Source: Mesorhizobium huakuii
GTDB taxonomy: Bacteria; Pseudomonadota; Alphaproteobacteria; Rhizobiales; Rhizobiaceae
Length of the DNA: 64,000 bases
NCBI RefSeq assembly: GCF_014189455.1
Contig: NZ_CP050296.1
Location: 1,364,001 to 1,428,000 of the forward strand
Direction: 5' to 3'
Shown: piece by piece, positions 45,743 through 53,784 of the stretch
How the letters are laid out: each line of letters starts with the position of its first letter
How positions within the stretch are numbered: the stretch's first letter is position 1
Notes under the pieces: model-generated
Told to the model about the DNA's origin: nothing
What the model saw: only the letters and a program-made list of their open reading frames with translations
Databases searched by the model: none
Position numbers and translations under genes: made by a program

Positions 45743-48700
45743 TCAGCCCGGACAAATACCAGTCGCAGGGTCTCCAGGAAGGAAGAAGCTTCGCCGCTCA
45801 CAAGGAGTGAGTTCGCGTGGCACGGTGCGCCGGGCGAAGTCTATGAGGTCGCTGGGTGTCTGGAAGACTCGAACGATACGGACTCTTTCTTCGCCGGAAA
45901 TAATTGCGACCTGGGTGCCGTCGGAACTGAAAGCGGCGCGTATAAGGCTCGGTCGAACGGTCGCTTCGTCCTGGCTGGCAAGGACGGCAATCTGGCGCCC
46001 CGATTGCGTCGCCCATAGCCTGACCGTGCGATCTTCGGACGACGCGGTCACGACATACAAACCACTGGCACTGAACTGGGCACTGTCCACCGGGCCGCTG
46101 TGGCCCCTAAGAACGGCCTTTTCCAGTCCGCCAGGGACGCTCCAGATCCGCACGGCTCCGTCGCGTGAGGCAGTCAGCAGCGACTGACCGTCCGGGCTGA
46201 AGGCGACCACCGTCACCTCGTCGGTATGTCCATGTAGCGTTGCGACGTTTGCTCCGTCCGTGGTCGACCAAATTCGGGCCGTGTGGTCGCGTGAGCCCGT
46301 GGCGACCAGTTGACCGTTCGGGTTGAAGGCCGCTGCCGTGATGCGATCCCGATGCCCTACAAGAGCCTTGAGCTCAGCCCCGCCCGGCTTCAGGAGGTGG
46401 CCCGCATTGTCTTCCCTGGCAGCGAAGATCAGACGTCCGTCAGGGCTAAGAATGGGCTGCGGCAGCTTGCTGCTTGTATTGATGACGGCCAACTCGGTGC
46501 CGGTCGCCGCGTCCCACAGCTGGGCGGTACCGTCGATCGATGCGGAAACAAGCGATTTGCCATCGCGACCAAACTGGATCCGGATCAGGCCGCCATGTGA
46601 TCGGAACCGGGCGGTCTCGAATCCCCTGGCCACCTCCCAAATTCGGACCTGGCCCTCAAGAGATGCCGTCGCGACGTGTCTTCCATCGGGACTGAACGTC
46701 GCGCTTTGAACGATCTCATGGGTATCGAGCCGGATTATCTCGCGCCCGCTCACAACATCCCACAGATGCGCCGCGCTGTCCCCGCCACCGGTCAGCAGGT
46801 GGACATTGTCGGGACTGAAGACCGCGAAGGTCGGCCGATATTCATGAGAGAGCGTGGTCGTCAGGGCGCCGTCGACATCCCACAGCCGAGCGGTGCCATC
46901 GTGTGAAGCCGTGAGAAGAATGTTGCTGTCAACCGGGCTGAATTCCAGATGCTCTACCAAAGAGTCATGACCGGCGATCGTCATGACCTGCGAGGCTCGT
47001 TCAACGTCCCAGATGCGGATCGGCCCATTGACCGAAGCGGTCGCCAGGAAGCGGTCGTCCGGGGTGAAAGCACCGTTCATCTCCTCATCGCGTTCATCCG
47101 CACCGATATCGGCCAGCTTCAAACCCGAAACCTCCTGGCCGAGCAGGCCATGCAACGTTCCTGACGCTCCATCCCAAATCCGGGCCGCGCCATCGAGTGA
47201 TACCGTGGCGATCCGCTGACCCCCGTGACTGAAAATCACGCCGTTCAATTGCGTGTCGCTCTTGTGGCCGGCCAACTTTGCGATCTCCGTCCCTTTCGAC
47301 ACATCGTAAAGGCAGGAAGTACCGCCGAATGAAAGCGGTGACCACGGGCCAGCCAGCAGCCGGCTTCCGTCCGGGCTGAATGCCAGGCCGTAGGGCAGGA
47401 AGTTCATTCGGATGGACCGAGTCAGTGCGCCATCTGCGGTGTTCCAGATCGAAACAACGTTCTTACGTGCCGTCGCGAAGCTGCGACCGTCCGGACTGAA
47501 GTCAGCCCGTGCATATCCGTCGCTGCTCACACTCAGGACTTTCTTCCCCGTCCGGGCGTCCCAGAGCACAGCATCGCTGTTTTCCCCCGCCGTCAGCACC
47601 TGGTTGCCATTCGGGCTGAAGATTGCCGTTGGATAATTACCGACCGGCTGCAGGATGGAGAGCTGTTCTCCCGAGATGGCGTTCCAGAGGCGCGCAGTGC
47701 CGTCCCTCGCGGCCGTCAGGATACGGCTGCCGTCCGGGCTGAATTCAGCCCTCTCCACGGCCCCTTCATGACCTCTTAGAACTGCAGTTTCGGCACCGCT
47801 GGAGATGTCCCAGACGCCTGCAGTTTTATCATAGGATGCAGTGACGATGTGATCGCCGGTCGGATTGAACGCCGCATCCGTAACGCCGGCGCCATGCCGG
47901 AAGATTTTGATCTGGTGGTGCGCCAGCAGGGCCTTGTAGAGGGCTGCCTCCGCTTCAAAGAGATATGGCCGCTCGGACTGGTCTTTCGAGGACAGTGCTT
48001 CGAGCGCCAAGAGGATCGCAGCCTCGGTGTTGCCCGTCGCCGTGGACTGCTGCGACAGAAACGAAAGCGAAAGAGACTGGTTACGCAGCGCCTGGTCGCG
48101 TTGCCACCTTGCTTCCCCCTGCGCCTTGAAGGCGACCAGTGCGCCTACGCCCGCCAGGAGAGCGAGCATTATCGCCACAATCGCGGCATTGCGCGTACGT
48201 CGGGCAAGCCGGTTTGCCGCGGCAGCCGCGAGGCTCCGGCGCTCGGCCTCGCGTTCCAGGCGCTCGCGTTTTGCCTCTTCGGCGGCCTCGATCAGTGCCA
48301 GCTCTGCCTGCCGGTCCTTCTCCTCTCTCTGCTGATGGGCGCGCAAAGACGCCTCGATGTATTCAACGACGTCATCGTCGACCTCCTCGCGTCTTGACAG
48401 CAGCAGCTCTTCGCCCTCCGCGAGACGTTTGCCGGACGGAAGGAGGAGCTCTCGATTCCTGCTCTCCAGGTGCCAACGGTGGGCGTCGGCCCTGAGGCGG
48501 TCGCGCGTCGCGAGGAAGTTCCGGTTTGCATTCACAATGTCACCGGCGCGCGGCCAACGGCTCAACAATGCTTCATGGGCAACGCGGACGAAGACATGCC
48601 CCCCGCCGTCCTCATCGCTGACGAGGAGCCGTGCGTCGATAAGGGCCCTGACGAGGGCCGATCGCGCGGGAGTGCCTGCAACTTCGGTGAGCAGGGCCGG

Positions 48701-50614
48701 ACGTGCCGTCACCGTTTCATCGCCGGGACTCGCTGTGGTGAGTGCGCGCAGCACCGCGGGTAAGGCCTCCTGGATCTCGGGCGCGAGCAAGTCTACGACT
48801 TCATCGGCGCGGCGCGCGATTGCGCCTTCGAGCCCGCCGAGCGCACGATAATGCGCAAAGGTGAGAACCCGGCGCTCGCGGCCGGCCTCGTACAACGCGT
48901 CGAGCACAAACTCGAGAAGCGGCAAAGATCCGGGATCGGCAGCTGCTGCCTTCTGCAGCACATCATCGAGCCGCCCCAACTCGGCACTCTCCTCGAAGCG
49001 GAGTCCGGCAACGCCCGCCGGTTCGCGGATGATCTGCGCGATCTCAGGGCCAGTCGGCGGCAGGAGTTCGTAACTGGCGAGGCCGTCCTTGAGCGCCGAG
49101 AAACCGGGGATCTCACCACAGCGGTGAAAGAAGTCCGAACGGATCGCCGCTATCACCCAGACCAGTCCGCTCGCGGCTAGCGCCGCCATGAGCCGCACAA
49201 GGGCCTCGCGCGTCGCCAGCTCCCTCTCCGTCGTAAACAGCTCCTCCAGCTGATCGATGGCGACAAGCAATCTGATCTGCGAGTGGGCCGACCCGGCGGC
49301 CTTCGCAAGTGCCAGTCGCACCATCGCCAGCGCCCGATCCGGCACGCTCCTGCAGAGCAGGGCAAACTGCGCGGCTGTTACTTCGCAGGACAGCTCCGGC
49401 ACAGCAGTTTCGCTAAGCAATGCTGCAGCCAGCACAGCGAATGCATCCGGCCCTTCGGAGAGGCGGATCAGGCAGCGGCGCCACAAGGATATGCCCGCCA
49501 CGGCTCCAGGCCGGGTCAATGACGGCAGCAGGCCAGCGCGCAGGAGGGAAGACTTGCCGCAACCGCTCATTCCGTAGATGAGCAGGAATGCCGTTCCGCT
49601 GGCTGCCTGCTGCTCCAGTCTTGCAGTGCAGGCAGCAATCGCCCGCGCTCGGCCGAAGAAGAGGTCGGCATCTTCGAATTCGAAGGCATCAAGACCGCGA
49701 AATGGCGATCTGACCGGCTGCTCCGAAGCAAGGGGTACGCGGTAGATGCGCAAGGCGTGTGCGACGTTCTTCAGCTTGTGCTCGCCGAGATCGAGGAATT
49801 CCAGCGAGAGCCGGTCTTGAGCCTGGGCATGGACCGCCTCCGTGACGCAAATCCCGCCCGGTCGCGACAAGGTTTGCAGATGAGCGACGACCTCGACGGC
49901 CTCGCCCGCGATGTGGTCACCCTCGGCGACGACATAACCCAGGTGAACGCCGATGCGGAAGCGCAGTCGCTTTGTCTCGGGAACGTCGAAGTTCCGCCGA
50001 TCGACCTCATGCTGGATCTCGCTCGCACACCGCATCGCCTCGACAGGGCCAGTGAACTCGGCGACCACGCTCTCTTCGGAGTTCCAGAACCCGCGACCCG
50101 CATGTTGAACCAGCAGCCGATCGATAATCTGCCTGTACGCCCGGAAAGTTGCAGCAGAGATCCACCCATCCTTGCTTGTCGGCCGGCCCTCAGCGGCCAT
50201 TTCGGCGGCCAGGATGGTGGCCATTTTCGGTCCGGCATTTGAGGGAAGGACCAACCTGTAACCGCGCCTCGGCACTGTCTGCACGACGGTCTGCCGATCG
50301 TCGTTGAGCGCCGAACGTATCTCGTGAATGCATTGCACCAGGCTGTCATCGGTCACGGCTATTCCGTTCCAGACTGCATTCATCAGGTCGTCTTTGGTGA
50401 TGACGCGATCTGCGTTTTCCAAAAGGTGACGAAGCACTGCGAAGGCCTGGTGGCGTAGTGCGATTGTCCTGTTGGACTTGTCGCGCAACGTCTCCCTGCT
50501 CAGATCGGCGGTAACGCCGTTGAGTACGAACGTCGTGGGGCGCGAGCTATTCAAGCCGGTTCCCTCAAGCACGAAGCCGCAGTCCAATGCTTCGATCTTA
50601 GCACGGTTTCGCAC
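45743..50614 (-). CDS. Giant wHTH - degenerate cyclase - nSTAND NTPase - WD40 receptor
   Basis: The 1623-residue protein is multi-domain. Residues 28-125: OmpR/CadC winged helix (RRGYRLVLP). 130-293: class-III cyclase-homology domain that has lost key residues, with AAEMAAEGR replacing the metal-binding AADVxGY and NSEESVVAEF replacing the GDG loop, so catalysis is unlikely. About 300-720: novel-STAND-type AAA NTPase, opening with FRGLDAFEFEDADLFFGR, with Walker A GMSGCGKSS (348-356) and Walker B VAIDQLEE (451-458). A coiled, charged stretch (about 755-805) precedes one membrane helix (about 809-829). About 905-1590: around 14 WD40 repeats. The C-terminal tail reads ARRTVPRELTPCERRSFFLPG. The start is GTG. 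It is divergent from a DUF1194 gene. STAND proteins with WD40 sensors are known as conflict or signalling switches; its role here is unknown. Confidence 0.85.
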   Translation of the reverse strand: MRNRAKIEALDCGFVLEGTGLNSSRPTTFVLNGVTADLSRETLRDKSNRTIALRHQAFAVLRHLLENADRVITKDDLMNAVWNGIAVTDDSLVQCIHEIRSALNDDRQTVVQTVPRRGYRLVLPSNAGPKMATILAAEMAAEGRPTSKDGWISAATFRAYRQIIDRLLVQHAGRGFWNSEESVVAEFTGPVEAMRCASEIQHEVDRRNFDVPETKRLRFRIGVHLGYVVAEGDHIAGEAVEVVAHLQTLSRPGGICVTEAVHAQAQDRLSLEFLDLGEHKLKNVAHALRIYRVPLASEQPVRSPFRGLDAFEFEDADLFFGRARAIAACTARLEQQAASGTAFLLIYGMSGCGKSSLLRAGLLPSLTRPGAVAGISLWRRCLIRLSEGPDAFAVLAAALLSETAVPELSCEVTAAQFALLCRSVPDRALAMVRLALAKAAGSAHSQIRLLVAIDQLEELFTTERELATREALVRLMAALAASGLVWVIAAIRSDFFHRCGEIPGFSALKDGLASYELLPPTGPEIAQIIREPAGVAGLRFEESAELGRLDDVLQKAAAADPGSLPLLEFVLDALYEAGRERRVLTFAHYRALGGLEGAIARRADEVVDLLAPEIQEALPAVLRALTTASPGDETVTARPALLTEVAGTPARSALVRALIDARLLVSDEDGGGHVFVRVAHEALLSRWPRAGDIVNANRNFLATRDRLRADAHRWHLESRNRELLLPSGKRLAEGEELLLSRREEVDDDVVEYIEASLRAHQQREEKDRQAELALIEAAEEAKRERLEREAERRSLAAAAANRLARRTRNAAIVAIMLALLAGVGALVAFKAQGEARWQRDQALRNQSLSLSFLSQQSTATGNTEAAILLALEALSSKDQSERPYLFEAEAALYKALLAHHQIKIFRHGAGVTDAAFNPTGDHIVTASYDKTAGVWDISSGAETAVLRGHEGAVERAEFSPDGSRILTAARDGTARLWNAISGEQLSILQPVGNYPTAIFSPNGNQVLTAGENSDAVLWDARTGKKVLSVSSDGYARADFSPDGRSFATARKNVVSIWNTADGALTRSIRMNFLPYGLAFSPDGSRLLAGPWSPLSFGGTSCLYDVSKGTEIAKLAGHKSDTQLNGVIFSHGGQRIATVSLDGAARIWDGASGTLHGLLGQEVSGLKLADIGADERDEEMNGAFTPDDRFLATASVNGPIRIWDVERASQVMTIAGHDSLVEHLEFSPVDSNILLTASHDGTARLWDVDGALTTTLSHEYRPTFAVFSPDNVHLLTGGGDSAAHLWDVVSGREIIRLDTHEIVQSATFSPDGRHVATASLEGQVRIWEVARGFETARFRSHGGLIRIQFGRDGKSLVSASIDGTAQLWDAATGTELAVINTSSKLPQPILSPDGRLIFAAREDNAGHLLKPGGAELKALVGHRDRITAAAFNPNGQLVATGSRDHTARIWSTTDGANVATLHGHTDEVTVVAFSPDGQSLLTASRDGAVRIWSVPGGLEKAVLRGHSGPVDSAQFSASGLYVVTASSEDRTVRLWATQSGRQIAVLASQDEATVRPSLIRAAFSSDGTQVAIISGEERVRIVRVFQTPSDLIDFARRTVPRELTPCERRSFFLPGDPATGICPG

Positions 50615-50735
50615 TGCGAAGAGTCATCACCAACCAGACCGGCGGGGAGCGCAGATTTCGGCGAATGATCGGAAGTCGTTCGTGACCCGGGAGGCGCCTC
50701 GGACCGACAGTTGCTTTGTCAGCGAGAGGCTCGCC

Positions 50736-51587
50736 ATGGACGACTTGGTGCAAATTGCTCGATGTGCGGGTGGAAAATCGGTGCTGCGGCTCGCGGGGGT
50801 CTGCCTGCTCACTCTGTTGTTCGCGATCGCGTCACCGGCTCAGTCGACCCACCGTCCCGTGGACGATCTGGCCGAAGTCGATCTGCAGTTGATCCTTGCC
50901 GTGGACGTCTCGCCCTCGATGAGCAAAGTTGAGCAAAAAGTGCAACGCGACGGCTACGTCGGGGCCTTCCGCCACGCGGACATCGCGAGGGCACTCAAGT
51001 CGGGAGAGCGGGGCAGAATCGCAGTGCTCTATCTGGAGTGGGCAGGGCCACGTCAGCAAACAGTCGTTATGCCGTGGACAATTGTCGAAAGCCTCGACGA
51101 CGCTCTGACTTTGGCAGACAGGCTCGCGGCGCTGCCGTTGACTGAAGGCCGTGGAACGTCGATTTCCGGCGCATTGTCGGCCGCGCATGTTCTGTTCGCG
51201 AAGAGTGGCTTGCGCAGCCCGCGCAGGGTTATTGACGTATCCGGCGACGGACCCAACAATGCCGGTCTACCGCTTCAACTGGTGCACGACGCACTCACAG
51301 CCGGCGGCGTGACCATCAACGGACTGGCGATCTCACTGCGCGCAGCCGACACACTCGACAGCTTTGGGCCGCACTTTATCGAGCTGTATTACGAGAGTTG
51401 CGTCATTGGCGGTTCTGACGCCTTCGTTGTCGCCGTCGAGAACACGGCCGGCTTTGCGAACGCCATTCGCAAGAAGCTGGTTTATGAAATAGCCGGTTTG
51501 CCCGCTAGCGTGCAGCCCGCAACTTATCGGAGCCACTCACGACCGGTCGTCGATTGCGACACGATCGGAGAGACGCCCGGGCGATAG
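50736..51587 (+). CDS. DUF1194 VWA-like secreted protein
   Basis: The 283-residue protein has a signal peptide (LRLAGVCLLTLLFAIASPAQS) and a VWA-like domain whose metal site appears as LAVDVSPSMS (the DxSxS motif), then RGTSISGAL and RRVIDVSGDGPNN. It matches the DUF1194 family and is probably periplasmic. The start at 50736 has GAGAGG upstream; the longer frame reaches back into the divergent receptor gene. Its head-to-head position suggests shared regulation with the STAND-WD40 protein. Confidence 0.82.
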   Translation: MDDLVQIARCAGGKSVLRLAGVCLLTLLFAIASPAQSTHRPVDDLAEVDLQLILAVDVSPSMSKVEQKVQRDGYVGAFRHADIARALKSGERGRIAVLYLEWAGPRQQTVVMPWTIVESLDDALTLADRLAALPLTEGRGTSISGALSAAHVLFAKSGLRSPRRVIDVSGDGPNNAGLPLQLVHDALTAGGVTINGLAISLRAADTLDSFGPHFIELYYESCVIGGSDAFVVAVENTAGFANAIRKKLVYEIAGLPASVQPATYRSHSRPVVDCDTIGETPGR

Positions 51588-51867
51588 AGGGTCACCAAAA
51601 AAAATCGAGTGACTTCACGACTGCCCCGGCCGGGCTGGTGCCCGAGGCAACCTACGATGGGTGCATTGCTTGCGAGTTCCTATCCGCCTAAGTGTGGCCT
51701 AAGTCGCAAATTATTGGCTTCAGAAGCAGGGCCTTGGGCTTCATTGACGCTGCGACCAACACCATATGCTGGTTCATAGCCCTCCAAAACGAGAGAAGCT
51801 TGCCCGGCGGGGTCGCACCGCGGCCGTCGGCCGGCAAAGGCTATGAACTAGGAACCTGAAAATCATC

Positions 51868-52101
51868 ATGCCTAAAAATATCAGATCAACTTCGAGAGAC
51901 GTCCCCCTCATTCAGTTGGGTGTCTATCAGTGCCGCTTCCCGGTGAGCGAAGACCCCTCAGTACCCGGCGGTTACCGTTTTTGTGCTGGGCCAACTTCGC
52001 CGGATCGCGTCTACTGCGATCACCACCACAACATTGTGACCGCCGTGGACCCGCGTCGGGCCCGTTCGGGTCTCCATTTCCCTCAACGACGCGCCGCTTA
52101 G
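51868..52101 (+). CDS. GcrA C-terminal-domain mini-protein
   Basis: The 77-residue protein contains IQLGVYQCRFPVSEDP and YRFCAGPTSPDRVYCDHHH. This closely matches the C-terminal part of GcrA (CRWPIGDP ... FRFCG ... YCxxH) in spacing of Cys and His residues. The N-terminal helix-turn-helix domain that binds DNA in GcrA is absent. In Caulobacter the C-terminal domain binds sigma-70 region 2, so a free copy could modulate RNA polymerase. The start and expression are unproven. The upstream gap 51588-51867 holds nothing I recognise. Confidence 0.65.
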   Translation: MPKNIRSTSRDVPLIQLGVYQCRFPVSEDPSVPGGYRFCAGPTSPDRVYCDHHHNIVTAVDPRRARSGLHFPQRRAA

Positions 52102-52460
52102 GCTACGTTTTGGTGGGATGAGCCCTCCGCGCCCTGGCGGCCGGCGTTTCAGTTCAACGAAGCGCGACCTGTCAGACTTGAGGACAGCCTCAGCGAAGTC
52201 CGGCATTTCCAGACCTTGGCGCACCTTAGTATCAAGAGCCTGCTCGGGTCGTGGGGCGCCATCTAGCAAAAGCGTTGCCCTCCGTAAGAACTAGCGTCCG
52301 CCCTCTCCGTGCTATAAAAATGGACTACCGACGCCGACCTCGACGCCGTCCTAAGGCCGACCGCCACTTCAGCATGCCCAAGGACGTATGTGCCGCACAT
52401 GGACTCAAGCCACCCGCCCGCACATCCGTTGTTTGGATTGACCCGCGAGGAGGGATCAGC
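52102..52460. other. Gap without a recognised gene
   Basis: An in-frame extension of the following peroxiredoxin-like gene (from an ATG at 52320) reads as an Arg-rich stretch without family resemblance. A 103-residue frame on the other strand (51958-52269) has no recognisable family. I see no RNA gene or transposon ends. Confidence 0.4.
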
Positions 52461-53135
52461 ATGTCAGAACGTCTCAACATAGGCCCGCTGCAACCTGGCG
52501 AAACGGCGCCCAATGTCGTGCTCGACGCGATTACCCGCGAGGGCAAGATCGCCATCGACGATTTCCGAGGCGAGAAACCAGTGCTGGTTGGGCTGTATCG
52601 AGGTCTCCATTGTCCTTTTTGCAGGCGCCATATCGCCATGCTTGCGCAACTCGCCCCAGCCCTCAACGAGAAGGGCATCGAAAGCCTGACAGTGGTCAAC
52701 ACGCCCATCGAGCGGGCGCGCCTCTATCTGCGGTACCATCCGATGCTCGGCCTACTCGCGGCATCCGATCCGGAGCGGGCTTCACACCGCGCCTTTGGAT
52801 TGCCGAATATGCAGATCACCGAAGACGAGAGCGCATGGCCGCAAAAGGTTTCGATGAGCGATGTGAAGTCGATGCGGGTCGACTTGCCGGGCGAGATGCC
52901 GGAACCGATGGACCCGTTTGCGGCGCTCGAATACCTGAACAAAAAGGACAGCTACGATATCACGGAAGCGGATCAACAGATGATGGCCACCGGCATTGGG
53001 CAGCTCGTCGGCCAGTTCTTGCTGGACCGCGATGGCGTCGTTCGCTGGACTTCCAACGAGGTACTCGATGGCGGCCTATTCGGTGCCCCGAACACTCAGG
53101 AGCTGATGTCGGCAGCGTCGCAAATCGGAAGGTAA
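52461..53135 (+). CDS. AhpC/TSA-type thioredoxin-fold protein
   Basis: The 224-residue protein has the peroxiredoxin-like opening QPGETAPNVVLDAITREGKIAIDDFRGEKPVLVGLYRGLHCPFCRRHIAML, with CPFC as the redox motif, and a thioredoxin-fold ending FLLDRDGVVRW. The CPFC motif is unusual for AhpC (one peroxidatic Cys) and points to a redoxin-type disulfide protein. GAGGAGGG 6 bases upstream fixes the ATG at 52461. Confidence 0.78.
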   Translation: MSERLNIGPLQPGETAPNVVLDAITREGKIAIDDFRGEKPVLVGLYRGLHCPFCRRHIAMLAQLAPALNEKGIESLTVVNTPIERARLYLRYHPMLGLLAASDPERASHRAFGLPNMQITEDESAWPQKVSMSDVKSMRVDLPGEMPEPMDPFAALEYLNKKDSYDITEADQQMMATGIGQLVGQFLLDRDGVVRWTSNEVLDGGLFGAPNTQELMSAASQIGR

Positions 53136-53272
53136 GGCGCGGCTTCGGTAGGCGGGGTTGGGCGCAGGATTACGCGAAGTTGGCGGCCGTCGCCTGATAG
53201 GGCCCCACAATCGGCACCGCTCCCGCCTGCCGATGAACCCGGAGGGGCGAGGGGGTCGTCCGGCTTCCCCTG

Positions 53273-53590
53273 CTACCTTCTTTCGACGGTTCTCAGATGC
53301 GCCAGCATCGCATCTGTCGCACCTTCCGGATCGCGGCGAACCAGACAATCCAGGATTGCCTGGTGCTCGTCGCAATACCCCAGGCGGCGTTCCTCCGAGA
53401 ACGAGCGCTTCTTCATTTCGAACCAAGGGGACTGGTTCGAGGCGCTTGAAACAGCAATGAACCATTTGGCTCGCGTCGAACGACAGAAGATTTGGGCAAG
53501 CACTGGCGAGCGCTTTTATGGCCTGTAGTGACTTGGAGGATCTTACCAAGTTCCTGCACGGCGATTGCGTCGTGTTCCGCTCAGCCATAG
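53273..53590 (-). pseudogene. Remnant of a GntR-family (FCD domain) regulator
   Basis: An open 76-residue end (53273-53503) reads IAVSSASNQSPWFEMKKRSFSEERRLGYCDEHQAILDCLVRRDPEGATDAMLAHLRTVERR. Its second half is the typical C-terminus of the FCD ligand domain of FadR-like regulators. Upstream, the DNA-binding and most of the ligand domain are missing, and stops appear in all frames. The remaining 53136-53272 and 53591-53622 hold nothing recognised. Confidence 0.6.
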
Positions 53591-53622
53591 CAACGCAGGC
53601 GGAATCGGCAGTTTAATTGGCG

Positions 53623-53710
53623 TGGGGAAAGGCGGTAGCGCTCTCCCGCTACCATTTGATCAACAATATCAATCAGTTACGTGACTATCCGCTACCGTCA
53701 GCCACACTGA
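53623..53710. repeat. 88-bp direct repeat with tRNA-Met 3' end (copy 1)
   Basis: It contains GGTAGCGCTCTCCCGCTACCA (as GGTAGCG-CTCTCC-CGCTACC, a small hairpin), the tRNA 3' core at 53641-53654, and a flank ending GTCAGCCACACTGA. Aligned with 61042-61129 it has 78 identical positions of 88. Such repeats flank integrated elements at tRNA genes. Confidence 0.72.
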
Positions 53711-53784
53711 TTACTCTCACGCACATCCACGCCACGAACCCGCCAGTCGCCCCGTGCAGACAAACGAGGCTCGACAACAGTGCC

